Assembly (NCBI RefSeq): GCF_001417955.2
Contig: NZ_LKTM01000101.1
Location: 20,056 to 84,055 of the forward strand
From: Mycobacterium gordonae
GTDB taxonomy: Bacteria; Actinomycetota; Actinomycetes; Mycobacteriales; Mycobacteriaceae
Direction of reading: 5' to 3'
DNA length: 64,000 bases
A program made the position numbers and the translations under genes. The notes below the pieces were generated by a model, which did not search any database, was not told where the DNA came from, and saw only the letters and a list, made by a program, of their open reading frames with translations. Of the stretch, positions 1 through 12,622 are shown piece after piece; positions within the stretch are counted from its first letter, which is position 1; every line of letters begins with the position of its first letter.

Positions 1-319
1 TGACGACGGCGCACTCGTGCAAGCGCTTGGCCCGCCGGGGATAACCCAGCTTTCCCCAGGCCCGCAGCACGTCGGCGGCGCTGGCCGCCGCCGTCGCCGA
101 CGGGGTGGGCCAGCGGCGCACCCACTCGGTCCAGATCGGCAGCACCCGGGACACCGGCGTCTGCTGCAGCATGAATTCGCTGACCAGGATCTGCCAGGCG
201 CTGACTCCCGGCTCACGCCAGGGCAGGTCCCGACGCGACCGCTCGTACCAAGCGACAAGATTGGTGACCGATATGTTCACTGGGCTTGACCCGGGCAGAT
301 CCGGCAGAATGGCTGACAT
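1..319 (-). CDS. mutY: Adenine DNA glycosylase MutY, N-terminal part (cut by window edge)
   Basis: The minus strand reads without stops from an ATG at 319 to the window edge, giving about 106 residues. The peptide contains LPWREPGVSAWQILVSEFML and LQQTP followed by WVRRWPTPSA, the conserved N-terminal part of the HhH-GPD glycosylase MutY, which removes adenine mispaired with 8-oxoguanine. The [4Fe-4S] cysteines and the rest of the gene lie outside the window. I chose the ATG at 319 because the first 21 residues (MSAILPDLPG...) match the M. tuberculosis MutY N-terminus, as I remember it, in length and key positions. A GTG at 280 is the alternative. The 319 start overlaps the canB start by two bases on the opposite strand. 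Confidence 0.9.
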   Translation of the reverse strand, partial: MSAILPDLPGSSPVNISVTNLVAWYERSRRDLPWREPGVSAWQILVSEFMLQQTPVSRVLPIWTEWVRRWPTPSATAAASAADVLRAWGKLGYPRRAKRLHECAVV

Positions 320-959
320 GCCCAACAGCAACCCGATAAGCGCCTGGAAAGCACTCAAAGAGGGTAACGAGCGATTCGTCGCCGGCAAGCCCGCCCACCC
401 GAGCCAGAGCATCGACCACCGAGCCAGTCTGGCCGGCGGTCAGAAGCCGACCGCCGTGATCTTCGGTTGTGCCGACAGCCGGGTGGCCGCCGAACTCATC
501 TTCGACCAAGGCCTCGGCGACGTCTTCGTGGTCCGTACCGCGGGGCAGGCCATCGACTCGGCGGTGCTCGGATCCATCGAGTACGCGGTCGCGGTGCTGA
601 ACGTCCCGCTGATCGTCGTACTCGGCCACAACAGCTGCGGGGCCGTGAAGGCGACCATCGACGCCCTGGACAACGGCGCGATCCCGGGCGGCTTCGTCCG
701 CGACGTGGTGGAACGCGTGGTTCCGTCGGTGCTGGCCGGCCGGCGCGACGGGCTGAGTCGTGTCGACGAGTTCGAGGAACGGCATGTGAGTGAAACGCTC
801 AAGCAACTCGCGGCCCGTTCCTCAACCATCGCGGATCGGGTCTCCGAAGGGACGCTGGCGCTCGCCGGCGTCACCTACCAGCTCGCCGAGGGTAGGGCGG
901 AGCTGGTCGACCACATCGGCGACATCGGCGAGCAGGCGCCACAGGAACAGGCCGTCTAG
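318..959 (+). CDS. canB: Beta-carbonic anhydrase CanB
   Basis: A 213-residue beta-class carbonic anhydrase, interconverting CO2 and bicarbonate in the cytoplasm. The sequence shows the zinc-site signature IFGCADSRV (Cys-x-Asp-x-Arg) and the later GHNSCGAV, which supplies the His and second Cys ligands. The start MPNSNPISAWKALKEGNERF matches M. tuberculosis CanB (Rv3588c, about 207 residues). An in-frame ATG nine bases upstream (309) is possible. An open frame continues to 105, but that stretch is mutY coding sequence on the other strand. It is divergent from mutY with overlapping start codons. Confidence 0.95.
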   Translation: MPNSNPISAWKALKEGNERFVAGKPAHPSQSIDHRASLAGGQKPTAVIFGCADSRVAAELIFDQGLGDVFVVRTAGQAIDSAVLGSIEYAVAVLNVPLIVVLGHNSCGAVKATIDALDNGAIPGGFVRDVVERVVPSVLAGRRDGLSRVDEFEERHVSETLKQLAARSSTIADRVSEGTLALAGVTYQLAEGRAELVDHIGDIGEQAPQEQAV

Positions 960-1025
960 CGACTCCTTACACTCGGGCAGTCCGGCTAACCACGCGACAC
1001 GCCGAGCCGGGTCAGGCAAAGATGC

Positions 1026-2953
<1,928 letters not shown>

Positions 2954-4372
2954 CTACCGGGGGCTCCCGATCGGTTGCCACCCCACTTCGGCGACGGGGC
3001 GGTGCTCGGCGATGCCGATCAGATGCTGCAGCGCCTCGCCGATGGTGGCCGCGCTCAGGGCGCGCAGACCGGCGGGAATGGTCTTGCAACCCGGCGGGAT
3101 CAGCGCGATGGTGAAGCCCTGGCGAGCGGCTTCGGCCAGCCGCCGGTCCATGCCGTGCACCCGGCGAAGATCACCGGCCAGACCCACCTCACCGATCATC
3201 ACCGCGGTGGTGGGCAGCGCCAGGTTGGCGTAGGCCGAGGCCAGCGCGGTGGCCACCGCCAGATCTGACGAGGGGTCGGTCAACCGCATGCCGCCGACGG
3301 TGGACAGGTAGATGTCGTTGACGGAAAGACGCAGCTGGGCGTGTTTTTCCAGCACCGCCGTGATCATCGCGGCACGGGAGTGGTCGATGCCGCTGACGGC
3401 CCGCCGCGGCGAGCCGCCGTTCGGGGTGGCCAGTAGCGCCTGGACTTCGCCGATCAGCGGTCGCTTGCCGTCCAGGGTCACCGTGATCGCGGTCCCCGGA
3501 ACCGGGTTCGGCCGTTGATCCAGGAACAGGTTCGACGGATCGGCGACCCCTTCGATTCCGCTGTCGTGCAAGAGGAAACATCCCACCTCGTCAGCGGCGC
3601 CGAACCGGTTCTTGATGCCGCGGACCATCCGTAGCGACCCGTTGCGATCGCCCTCGAAGTGCAGCACCACGTCGACCAGGTGCTCCAGCGAGCGAGGCCC
3701 GGCGATGGCTCCGTCCTTGGTGACGTGTCCGACCAGAATCATCGCGACACCGTTGGCCTTCGCGGCCGCCGTCAGAGCGGCCGTCACCGCTCGCACCTGG
3801 GTCACGCCCCCGGCGACGCCGTCGGCCTCGGTGGTGGACATCGTCTGGACCGAGTCGATGATGACCAGCGCCGGCCGTACGGTGTCGATGTGCTCCAGCA
3901 CCGTGTGCAGGTCGGATTCGGCGGCCAGGTACATCTCGTCGAACGCAGCGCCGGCGCAACCGATCCGGTCGGCCCGCAGCCGCACCTGGCCGGCGGACTC
4001 TTCGCCGGAGATATAGAGCGCGCGCCGCCCCCGCTGCGCCCAGCAGTGCGCGACCTCGAGCAGCAGGGTTGACTTGCCGACGCCGGGATCGCCCGCCAGC
4101 AGCGTCACCGAGCCGGGAACCACACCGCCGCCCAGCACCCGGTCCAGTTCGTCCACACCAGTGGTCTGATGACGGCTCTTATTCGGCTCGACCGCGCTGA
4201 TCGGCACCGCCCGCGACCCGGACGGCACCGAGCGCTTGCCGTTGCCGACGGCGGCCAGTACGGCCACCTCTTCCACGGTCCCCCAGTTGCCGCAATCCAG
4301 GCAGCGCCCGACCCATTTGGCGCTTACGTGGCGGCATTCCGAGCATCGGTACTGCGATCGCGCGTTGGCCAC
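2954..4372 (-). CDS. radA: DNA repair protein RadA (RecA-related branch-migration ATPase)
   Basis: A 472-residue RadA. The N-terminal C4 zinc finger is C10, C13, C24 and C27. The Walker A motif GDPGVGKST lies at about 94-102, the RadA-specific KNRFG motif is in [14 protein letters not shown], and the C-terminal third is the Lon-protease-like domain. RadA processes recombination intermediates alongside RecA. The start is GTG. It sits between lpqE, whose stop is 57 bp upstream of the radA start, and disA (30 bp downstream), as in M. tuberculosis (Rv3584-Rv3585-Rv3586). Confidence 0.96.
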   Translation of the reverse strand: MANARSQYRCSECRHVSAKWVGRCLDCGNWGTVEEVAVLAAVGNGKRSVPSGSRAVPISAVEPNKSRHQTTGVDELDRVLGGGVVPGSVTLLAGDPGVGKSTLLLEVAHCWAQRGRRALYISGEESAGQVRLRADRIGCAGAAFDEMYLAAESDLHTVLEHIDTVRPALVIIDSVQTMSTTEADGVAGGVTQVRAVTAALTAAAKANGVAMILVGHVTKDGAIAGPRSLEHLVDVVLHFEGDRNGSLRMVRGIKNRFGAADEVGCFLLHDSGIEGVADPSNLFLDQRPNPVPGTAITVTLDGKRPLIGEVQALLATPNGGSPRRAVSGIDHSRAAMITAVLEKHAQLRLSVNDIYLSTVGGMRLTDPSSDLAVATALASAYANLALPTTAVMIGEVGLAGDLRRVHGMDRRLAEAARQGFTIALIPPGCKTIPAGLRALSAATIGEALQHLIGIAEHRPVAEVGWQPIGSPR

Positions 4373-4429
4373 CCCGTGACGGTATCGGGAGAGGGCGACA
4401 GTTCCGGGGAAGGAACGCCGACGGGCCGG

Positions 4430-4999
4430 TCAGGGGTGGGTGGAACCCTCGTGCAATTGGGGCATGCCGGCCGAAATCGGCACCTGCACGCTGGCTTCGC
4501 CGGCCTTCTCGAACTTGAAGGTGAACTTGTAAGTCAGTCCGTTGGTGATCGGCTTTGACAGGTTGACGGTCGCCTTGGCCGCCCCGTTGCCCTCGGACGG
4601 TCCCGGTGCCACGACCTGGCCCTCGGGGGTTCCGACAATCAGCAACCTGCCGGCCGGCAGCTTGGCGTCACCGGACACCGTCACGTTGCCGATATCGCTG
4701 GTGATACCGGTCAGCCGGTCGTTGACGTCCGGTGAGTTGTTGATCGCCACCAGGACCAGGTCGACCGACTTGCCGGGCTGCAGGAAGTCGCCGGACTGCG
4801 CGGCCTGGATGCGGATGTCGCGCAGCGCGACGTTGTTGATCGTGACCCGGTTGCCGTTGACGGCGGGTTCCTGAGCGGCAGTCTGGGAAATCTGTCCGGT
4901 TCCGCAACCGCTGAGCGTGACCACGGCCAGCGCGACAGCGGCCAACCACGCGGTCAGCTTTGCCGGGCGGAATGGCAGGCGGATGTTGGAGTGGTTCAC
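4430..4999 (-). CDS. lpqE: Lipoprotein LpqE
   Basis: A 189-residue predicted lipoprotein. The signal peptide has basic residues, a hydrophobic stretch (AWLAAVALAVVTLSG) and the lipobox LSGC with the lipidated cysteine at about 32. The mature part is a small beta-rich domain with a late region resembling copper chaperone/PCuAC-like folds; this is only a general impression, and the function is unknown. The GTG start follows a strong AGGAGG site seven bases upstream. Gene order identifies it as LpqE (Rv3584). It is divergent from carD. Confidence 0.88.
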   Translation of the reverse strand: MNHSNIRLPFRPAKLTAWLAAVALAVVTLSGCGTGQISQTAAQEPAVNGNRVTINNVALRDIRIQAAQSGDFLQPGKSVDLVLVAINNSPDVNDRLTGITSDIGNVTVSGDAKLPAGRLLIVGTPEGQVVAPGPSEGNGAAKATVNLSKPITNGLTYKFTFKFEKAGEASVQVPISAGMPQLHEGSTHP

Positions 5000-5253
5000 G
5001 CAATGCCTCCTGGTCGGCCCCGTCGCAATTCAGGCGCAATTTCAACTATGCAGAGTAGTAGCACGGTACCGATGACGGTAGCGGCGGGATGCCCGGTGTT
5101 GACCGGCCCAGCCGTTCGGAGGCGCTTGTGACGCCGGGCAGGACTTGGCGGCGGCGCGGCCCCACTGCACGTCTAAGCTCGCCTGTCAACCCCTAAATTG
5201 CGCGCAGCGTGCCCCTGACCTGCACCGTTGATCTACACGCGTCGAGGCGGCGT

Positions 5254-6449
<1,196 letters not shown>

Positions 6450-6450
<1 letters not shown>

Positions 6451-6926
6451 TGCAGACGCCGCGCGTCGGTATGGGTGTCGACGTGCACCCGATCGAACCC
6501 GGGCGGCCGTGTTGGCTGGTAGGCCTGCTGTTCCCCAGTGCCGACGGCTGTTCGGGGCACTCCGACGGCGACGTCGCGATCCATGCGCTCTGCGACGCGG
6601 TGTTGTCCGCCGCCGGTCTTGGCGACATCGGAGGCGTGTTCGGCGTCGATGACCCCCGCTGGAAGGGTGTCAGCGGTGCCGAGATGCTGCGCCACGTTCT
6701 CGAGTTGCTCACCGAGAACGGCTTCATGGTCGGCAACGCGGCGGTGCAGGTGATCGGTAACCGTCCGAAGATCGGCTGGCGCCGCTACGAGGCCCAGGCG
6801 GTGCTCTCCCGGCTGCTCAACGCACCGGTGTCGGTGGCGGCCACCACCACCGACGGACTCGGCCTCACCGGGCGGGGAGAAGGTCTCGCCGCCATCGCGA
6901 CGGCCCTTGTCATTCCGCTCCGATAA
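6450..6926 (+). CDS. ispF: 2-C-methyl-D-erythritol 2,4-cyclodiphosphate synthase IspF
   Basis: A 158-residue IspF that cyclises the CDP-ME phosphate in the MEP pathway. The metal ligands appear in GVDVHPIEP (Asp-x-His) and in the [13 protein letters not shown] region, and the C-terminus has the conserved [14 protein letters not shown] loop. The ATG at 6450 shares one base with the ispD stop (TGATG). A GTG one codon upstream (6447) is equally possible. It sits directly after ispD, as in M. tuberculosis (Rv3582c-Rv3581c). Confidence 0.95.
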
Positions 6927-6974
6927 ACACCGGCCGCCGGGGTCCCGCAGGTGCAGGCAGTAAGCTGGCACGTC

Positions 6975-8381
6975 GTGACCGATCGTGCCCAAATGCGGCT
7001 TCATGACACGGCGACGGGAGCCGTGCGTGATTTCGTGCCGCTGCGCGCGGGGCACGTCTCCATCTACCAGTGCGGCGCCACCCCGCAGGGGCTCCCGCAC
7101 ATCGGCCATGTCCGCAGCGGCGTTGCGTTCGATATCCTGCGCCGCTGGCTGACGGCCCGTGGGTACGACGTGGCGTTCATCCGCAACGTCACCGACATCG
7201 ACGACAAGATCCTGAACAAGGCCGCGGCGGCCGGACGCCCCTGGTGGGAGTGGGCCGCCACGCACGAGCGGGCGTTCACCGCGGCGTACGACGCGCTCGA
7301 CGTCCTGCCGCCCTCGGCAGAACCGCGGGCGACCGGGCACATCACCCAGATGGTCGAATTAATGGAGCGGCTGATCGAAACGGGGCACGCCTACCCGGCG
7401 GCGGGTGACGTGTACTTCGACGTGCTGAGCTACCCGGACTACGGGCAGTTGTCCGGCCACCGGATCGACGATGTGCATCAGGGCGAGGGCGCGGCCACCG
7501 GCAAGCGCGACCAGCGCGACTTCACCTTGTGGAAGGGCGCGAAGCCCGGTGAGCCGTCGTGGCCGTCGCCTTGGGGACGCGGACGCCCCGGCTGGCACAT
7601 CGAGTGTTCCGCAATGGCCCGCACCTACTTGGGCCCCGAATTCGACATCCATTGTGGCGGCATGGATCTCATCTTCCCGCACCACGAGAACGAGATCGCC
7701 CAGAGCCGTGCGGCGGGCGACGGGTTCGCGCGCTTCTGGCTGCACAACGGCTGGGTGACCATGGGCGGCGAGAAGATGAGCAAGTCGCTGGGCAACGTGG
7801 TGGCCATCCCGGCGATGCTGCAACGGGTTCGGCCCGCCGAGCTGCGCTACTACCTCGGCAGCGCGCACTACCGGTCGATGCTCGAGTACACCGAGACCGC
7901 GCTGCAGGATGCGGTCAAAGCGTATGTGGGCGTGGAGGAATTCCTGCACCGCGTGCGCAGCCGGGTGGGGACGGTGTGTCCCGGCGAGTGGACTCCGCGA
8001 TTTGCGGCCGCGCTCGACGACGACCTGGCGGTGCCGATGGCGCTGGCGGAGATCCACCAGACGCGCGCCGACGGCAACCGTGCGCTCGACGCCGGAGATC
8101 ACGACGGTGCTTTGAAGAGCGCGTCTGCCATCCGCGCCATGATGGGAATCCTGGGCTGCGACCCCCTGGATGAGCGCTGGGAGACCCGCGACGAAACGTC
8201 TGCCGCTCTCGCTGCGGTCGACGTGCTGGTCCAGGCCGAACTGGAGAATCGGAAGAAGGCGCGCGAGGAGCGCAACTGGGCGCTGGCCGATGAGATTCGC
8301 GACCGGCTCAAACAAGCCGGCATCGAGGTCACCGACACCGCCGACGGACCGCAGTGGACGCTGGGCGGTGACGTCAAATAA
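6975..8381 (+). CDS. cysS: Cysteinyl-tRNA synthetase
   Basis: A class I aminoacyl-tRNA synthetase of 468 residues that charges tRNA-Cys. The zinc-site cysteine C33 and the HIGH motif (residues 42-45, in PHIGHVRSG) are near the N-terminus, KMSKS is in [11 protein letters not shown], and [10 protein letters not shown] and FPHHENE are typical of CysS. I chose GTG 6975 ([11 protein letters not shown]) because it matches M. tuberculosis Rv3580c. The frame is open back to a GTG at 6951. It lies 48 bp after ispF and abuts rlmB with no gap. Confidence 0.96.
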   Translation: MTDRAQMRLHDTATGAVRDFVPLRAGHVSIYQCGATPQGLPHIGHVRSGVAFDILRRWLTARGYDVAFIRNVTDIDDKILNKAAAAGRPWWEWAATHERAFTAAYDALDVLPPSAEPRATGHITQMVELMERLIETGHAYPAAGDVYFDVLSYPDYGQLSGHRIDDVHQGEGAATGKRDQRDFTLWKGAKPGEPSWPSPWGRGRPGWHIECSAMARTYLGPEFDIHCGGMDLIFPHHENEIAQSRAAGDGFARFWLHNGWVTMGGEKMSKSLGNVVAIPAMLQRVRPAELRYYLGSAHYRSMLEYTETALQDAVKAYVGVEEFLHRVRSRVGTVCPGEWTPRFAAALDDDLAVPMALAEIHQTRADGNRALDAGDHDGALKSASAIRAMMGILGCDPLDERWETRDETSAALAAVDVLVQAELENRKKAREERNWALADEIRDRLKQAGIEVTDTADGPQWTLGGDVK

Positions 8382-9311
8382 ATGGCCGGTAATTCACAGC
8401 GTCGGGGTGCGATCCGGAAAGCCGGCTCCAAGAAGGGGCCCACGGTCGGCTCGGGCGGGCAGCGCCGTCGCGGCCTGGAAGGCCGTGGTCCGACACCGCC
8501 CGCGCACATGCGTCCCAACCACCCCGCCGCCAGACGCGGCAAACCCCAACAGCAGCGGCCGGCCAAGCCGGTGGACGAGGTCGAGACCGTGCTCGGCCGG
8601 AACCCCGTGGTGGAATGCCTGCGCGCCGGGGTTCCCGCGACCGCGCTCTACGTCGCGCTCGGAGTAGAGGCCGACGAGCGGGTGACCGAATCCGTGGCAC
8701 GCGCCGCCGACAAGGGCATCGCGATTCTGGAGGTGCCGCGCAGCGATCTCGACCGGATGACGGCCAACCATCTTCACCAGGGGATCGCTCTGCAGGTTCC
8801 GCCCTATGAGTACGCCCACCCCGATGACCTTGTCGCCAGCGCCCTGGAAAGCCCGCCGGCGTTACTGGTCGCGTTGGACAACATCTCCGACCCGCGCAAC
8901 CTCGGCGCGATCGTGCGCTCGGTGGCGGCCCTGGGCGGGCACGGTGTGGTGATACCGCAACGGCGATCCGCCTCGGTGACCGCCGTGGCGTGGCGCACCA
9001 GCGCCGGGGCGGCGGCCCGGATCCCAGTGGCGCGGGCAACCAATCTGACCAGGACACTGAAGGATTGGGCCGATCGCGGATTGCGGGTCGTCGGACTGGA
9101 CGCCGGTGGTGACACGGTGTTGGACGACCTGGACGGCACCGACCCGATGGTGGTCGTCGTGGGCTCGGAAGGCAAAGGCTTGTCCCGCCTGGTGCGGCAG
9201 AACTGCGACGAGGTGGTCTCCATCCCGATGGCCGGGCAGGCCGAGTCGCTGAACGCCGCGGTGGCGGCCGGCGTGGTGCTCGCCGAAATCGCGCGGCAAC
9301 GCAGGAGCTGA
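8382..9311 (+). CDS. SpoU/TrmH-family 23S rRNA 2'-O-ribose methyltransferase (RlmB-like, Rv3579c)
   Basis: A 309-residue SPOUT methyltransferase. A basic, disordered extension of about 60 residues (rich in Arg, Gly, Pro and Gln) precedes the substrate-binding domain ([11 protein letters not shown]). The C-terminal knotted catalytic domain has motif 1 ([17 protein letters not shown]), motif 2 ([11 protein letters not shown]) and motif 3 ([17 protein letters not shown]). RlmB enzymes methylate the G2251-equivalent ribose of 23S rRNA; the exact target here is inferred. The ATG follows the cysS stop immediately. Confidence 0.93.
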   Translation: MAGNSQRRGAIRKAGSKKGPTVGSGGQRRRGLEGRGPTPPAHMRPNHPAARRGKPQQQRPAKPVDEVETVLGRNPVVECLRAGVPATALYVALGVEADERVTESVARAADKGIAILEVPRSDLDRMTANHLHQGIALQVPPYEYAHPDDLVASALESPPALLVALDNISDPRNLGAIVRSVAALGGHGVVIPQRRSASVTAVAWRTSAGAAARIPVARATNLTRTLKDWADRGLRVVGLDAGGDTVLDDLDGTDPMVVVVGSEGKGLSRLVRQNCDEVVSIPMAGQAESLNAAVAAGVVLAEIARQRRS

Positions 9312-9390
9312 GCGACGCCGCCGCACGGCATTGCCGCACGGCATCACTACATCACCGATCGAAGAGGGCGGAACCCTACGCTCCATGATT

Positions 9391-9406
9391 CTGTGAGAAC
9401 TCACAG
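9391..9406. promoter_or_regulatory. Perfect 16-bp dyad upstream of the PE-PPE cluster
   Basis: CTGTGAG-AA-CTCACAG is a perfect inverted repeat (seven-base arms, two-base centre), and the flanks continue it imperfectly. It lies about 375 bp upstream of the PE gene in a 468-bp interval (9312-9779) that has no gene. Besides this dyad and an imperfect 13-bp direct repeat just after rlmB (9321-9344), the interval holds a strong GGAGGA ribosome binding site at 9768-9773. It may be an operator or part of the rlmB transcript end. Confidence 0.4.
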
Positions 9407-9779
9407 GAATCGTGTCGACATAGTGAACTCAAAGAATTTTGGAGGCCGACCAGGCGGTCTTCCGGGGGCGGCCCTCGACCCCATTTCCGCAGGTCATGAT
9501 TTAAATTCTGCCTTCTTGTTTAACGCACGCTGAACAAAAGTTTGCAAGCGGTGAATAGTTGGCGTTATCGGTTTCTGTGTCTTCGCTCTGGATCTACTGT
9601 CTTTCGCATGGGGTGGCCCGAAAGCTATGGACCAGTGACAACTAGCGGTGTAGTATCGCGCGCTTTCTGGTGTCAGATCGAGCGATAACCGTAGGCGCCG
9701 TCTGAAGATCAACGGCAATACACGGACAACTCATCTGGGTGTTGAGCCCCAATTCCACACAACCGCCGGAGGAATTCTC

Positions 9780-10079
9780 ATGTCTTTTGTACGCACACTG
9801 CCCGAGCACTTGACCGCCGCCTCCAGCACCCTGCAGTCCCTGGGTGCGGCGATGAACGTAGGCAGCGCAGCCGCTGCCGGACCCATCACCGGGGTGATTC
9901 CCGCGGCCATCGACGAGGTGTCGATCCTGACCGCGGCTCAGTTCGCGTCGCACGGCCAGCGATTCCAGGAACTGAGCGCGCAGGCGTCCAGGATCCAGGC
10001 GATGATCGCCGCGAACCTGGCAACCAATGGGGCCAGCTACGCCGAGACCGAGGCGGCCAACGCCGCGTTGGCCCACTGA
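9780..10079 (+). CDS. PE family protein (PE domain only)
   Basis: A 99-residue PE protein: an N-terminal domain of two antiparallel helices with no extension. It begins MSFVRTLPEHLTAASSTLQS and ends with Y87-A-E-T-E91, a YxxxE form of the type VII secretion signal. PE proteins pair with a PPE partner and leave through ESX systems. Here the partner is probably the PPE gene starting 30 bp downstream. A strong GGAGGA ribosome binding site precedes the ATG. M. tuberculosis has no PE gene at this position. Confidence 0.92.
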   Translation: MSFVRTLPEHLTAASSTLQSLGAAMNVGSAAAAGPITGVIPAAIDEVSILTAAQFASHGQRFQELSAQASRIQAMIAANLATNGASYAETEAANAALAH

Positions 10080-10109
10080 GCGGCCTGAGGCGATAGGGGA
10101 GTAAGAGCA

Positions 10110-11318
10110 ATGGTCGACTACGGAATGCTGCCGCCCGAGATCAACTCGGCGCGGATCTACGCCGGTCCCGGGGCAGCCTCACTGGTGAGCGCGGCGGTGG
10201 CCTGGAACAACGTGGCCGCCGACTTCGCGGCGGCGGCCTCGGGGCACCGCTCGGTGATCGAGGCGCTGACGAGCGGTCCCTGGCTGGGGCCGGCTTCGGC
10301 GAAGCTGGTTTCGTCTGTCTCGCCCTTCATCACCTGGCTCAGCAACAGCTCCGAGCAGGCTGCCGAGACTGCAACGCAGGCGGCCGCCGCGGCGGCCGCA
10401 TACGAGAGGGCGTTCGCGGGCAGCGTCCCGCCGCCGCTGATTACGGCCAACCGCGCCATGCTCCAGCAGTTGATCGCCACAAACCTGCTCGGCCAGAACA
10501 GTTCGGCGATCTCGATGCTCGAAGCCCAATACGGCGAATTCTGGGCGCAAGACGCGGGAGCGATGTACAACTACGCCGGAAGTGCCTCAGCCGCAACGAA
10601 TTTGAGGCCACTTGCGGCACCGGCCGATGCGGTCGACCCGCTCGGCTTCCTCGACCAGGGGATCGGGGCGTTCAAGGCCGCGGGTTCGGGTGTTCAAACC
10701 CAGCTGAACAACCTCGGCGCAACGGTGGGCCCCCGCGTGAGCGACGTGGTCAAGACCCTGTCCACGCCGTTGAACGGTCAGGGCGCAGCGATCGACGCGT
10801 GGATCGTGGCCAACACCCCGCTTGACGACATCGTCCCGCTCTACAGCAAGTACATCTCGCCGTACATCAACTCAGTCGCGGCCCTGACCCAGTCGACGCA
10901 GACGATCGGGCAGAACACCAGCGGTTTCACCGGCCTCGCGGGCATTGCGAACACGCTCAACAAGGATGCCGCTGCCGCCGCGAAGGCCGCCGCTTCGGCT
11001 GCCGCCGAAGCGGCCCCTGCGGCGGCCGCGGCTGCTGGGCAGGCCGCGGGCAACCTGGGCGCCGGTCTCGGTGGCGTGGCCGGCAGCCTGGGCAAGGCGA
11101 CGGCGATCGGTGGCTTGGCGGTTCCCGCGAACTGGGTCCCGTGGCACGCGACGACCAATCCAGGCATCGCATCGGCGATCCCGGCCGCGGTCGAAGGTGG
11201 TAACAGCTTTCCGATGGCACCGCCGTTCGGACAGTTCGTCAATGGTGGTTACGGCCGCAATGTCCCGCAATACGGGTTCAAGCCCTCGGTCATGGCCAAG
11301 CCGCCAGCCGCCGGTTAA
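10110..11318 (+). CDS. PPE family protein, SVP-like subgroup (first of tandem pair)
   Basis: A 402-residue PPE protein. The N-terminal domain of about 180 residues begins MVDYGMLPPEINSARIYAGP and has the WxG-like GPWLGPAS turn. An Ala-rich segment (about 285-315) follows. The GLAVPANW motif near the C-terminus resembles the GxxSVPxxW signature of the PPE-SVP subgroup. It follows the PE gene by 30 bp and precedes a close paralogue by 33 bp. The arrangement resembles PE18-PPE26-PPE27 of the ESX-5 region. It is probably exported, but its role is unknown. Confidence 0.92.
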   Translation: MVDYGMLPPEINSARIYAGPGAASLVSAAVAWNNVAADFAAAASGHRSVIEALTSGPWLGPASAKLVSSVSPFITWLSNSSEQAAETATQAAAAAAAYERAFAGSVPPPLITANRAMLQQLIATNLLGQNSSAISMLEAQYGEFWAQDAGAMYNYAGSASAATNLRPLAAPADAVDPLGFLDQGIGAFKAAGSGVQTQLNNLGATVGPRVSDVVKTLSTPLNGQGAAIDAWIVANTPLDDIVPLYSKYISPYINSVAALTQSTQTIGQNTSGFTGLAGIANTLNKDAAAAAKAAASAAAEAAPAAAAAAGQAAGNLGAGLGGVAGSLGKATAIGGLAVPANWVPWHATTNPGIASAIPAAVEGGNSFPMAPPFGQFVNGGYGRNVPQYGFKPSVMAKPPAAG

Positions 11319-11351
11319 CCGGGCCGATCAACGCAACGGGGATAACACGCG

Positions 11352-12548
11352 ATGGTCGATTATGGTCTGTTGCCGCCCGAAATCAATTCCGGGCGCATAT
11401 ATGCCGGTCCGGGGGCCGGCCCGATGTTGGCTGCCGCGGCGGCGTGGAGCGGCCTGGCCGGCGACTTCGAAACCGCCGCGGCCGGCCATCGGTCGGTGAT
11501 CGCCGAGCTCACCAACGGTCCGTGGCTGGGGCCTGCGTCGGAGTCGCTGCTGTCGGCGGTGACGCCGTTCATCACTTGGCTGGACAGCGGTGCCGTGGAG
11601 GCCGGGCAGGCCGCTGCCCAGGCCTTCGCGGCCGCGGCTGCCTTCGACACGGCTTTCGCGGCGTCGATTCCGCCACCGGTGATTGCGGCCAACCGCGCAC
11701 TGCTGGCCGCTTTGGTCGCGACCAACTTTCTGGGGATAAACACTCCGGCGATCGCGGCCACTGAGGCTCTTTATATGGAGTTCTGGGCTCAGGACGCGGC
11801 GGCGATGTACAACTATGCCGGTAGCTCGGCGGCGGCAACTCAGCTCAACGAGCTGCCTCAGCCCGCCGATGCTACCGACCCGCTCAACCTGGTCGACCAG
11901 GCCGTCGGGGCGTTCAAGGGCGCGGGTCAAGCTGTGCAAGCCCAGCTCAACAGCGTAGGAGCACAAATCATGCCGCGGTTCGGCGACTTGTTGCAGACGC
12001 TGTCTTCGCCACTCAACGGTCAGTTCAACGCGATCGACCAGTGGATTGTCGCCAACACGCCGTTCGACGACCTGGTCCCGCTCTACAGCAAATACATCTC
12101 GCCCTACATGAACTCAGTGGCATACGAGCTTCAGAGCACGCTGTTTCTTGGCGACGAAATGGCCGGTTTCGCCAAGCTCGGCTCGTTTGCGAATGATGTG
12201 GCTCCCGCGTTCCCGAAGGTCCCGGCGGCCGTTGGGGGCGCGGCCGGGGCCCTGCCCAAACTCTCCAGCAGCGTCGGTGGTGTGGCGGCGGGCCTTGGCA
12301 AGGCGGTTCCGCTCGGCAGCGGATTGTCGGTCCCGGTGAGCTGGACGTCGGCGACCGCCCCCGCCGGGTCCGGGGTGACGGCGATCAGCAATGCCACCTC
12401 GATCTCGGCAGCGGCAGAGGGGGCCGTCGGCGGCAATGTGCCGGTGGCGCCGCCGTTCGGGCAGTTCGTGAATGCCGGCAACGGCCGCAGGACTCCGGCC
12501 TATGGGCACCGGCTGACGTTCATGACGAGGCCGCCGGCGGCGGGTTAG
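11352..12548 (+). CDS. PPE family protein, SVP subgroup (second of tandem pair)
   Basis: A 398-residue paralogue of the preceding PPE protein. It shares the MVDYG-LLPPEINSGRIYAGP start, the GPWLGPAS turn, a NGQFNAIDQWIVANTPFDDL segment matching its neighbour, and an almost identical C-terminal PPFGQFVN element. It has a clear LSVPVSW motif. The pair looks like a tandem duplication followed by divergence, mainly in the Ala/Gly-rich linker. It is probably in the same transcript as the PE gene and ends 10 bp before a long hairpin. Confidence 0.92.
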   Translation: MVDYGLLPPEINSGRIYAGPGAGPMLAAAAAWSGLAGDFETAAAGHRSVIAELTNGPWLGPASESLLSAVTPFITWLDSGAVEAGQAAAQAFAAAAAFDTAFAASIPPPVIAANRALLAALVATNFLGINTPAIAATEALYMEFWAQDAAAMYNYAGSSAAATQLNELPQPADATDPLNLVDQAVGAFKGAGQAVQAQLNSVGAQIMPRFGDLLQTLSSPLNGQFNAIDQWIVANTPFDDLVPLYSKYISPYMNSVAYELQSTLFLGDEMAGFAKLGSFANDVAPAFPKVPAAVGGAAGALPKLSSSVGGVAAGLGKAVPLGSGLSVPVSWTSATAPAGSGVTAISNATSISAAAEGAVGGNVPVAPPFGQFVNAGNGRRTPAYGHRLTFMTRPPAAG

Positions 12549-12557
12549 CACGGCGAG

Positions 12558-12607
12558 CAGACGCGAAATCGCATGAAACGTCCGCGTTTCATGCGATTTT
12601 GCGTCTG
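12558..12607. terminator. Long hairpin between convergent PPE and arsB-like genes
   Basis: A 23-bp left arm (12558-12580, CAGACGCGAAATCGCATGAAACG region) pairs with 12585-12607 with one mismatch around a four-base loop (TCCG). It lies just after the PPE stop and just before the stop of the ArsB-like gene on the other strand, so it probably ends transcription in both directions. There is no T-run, as is common in mycobacterial terminators. Confidence 0.7.
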
Positions 12608-12622
12608 GTCGCGCACGAAAGG

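Noticed and set aside
9391..9406. CRP/cAMP receptor site
   Set aside because: TGTGA and TCACA are four bases apart here instead of the usual six.
9494..9718. A 74-codon minus-strand frame in the rlmB-PE interval
   Set aside because: No recognisable family, poor codon use and no clear ribosome binding site.
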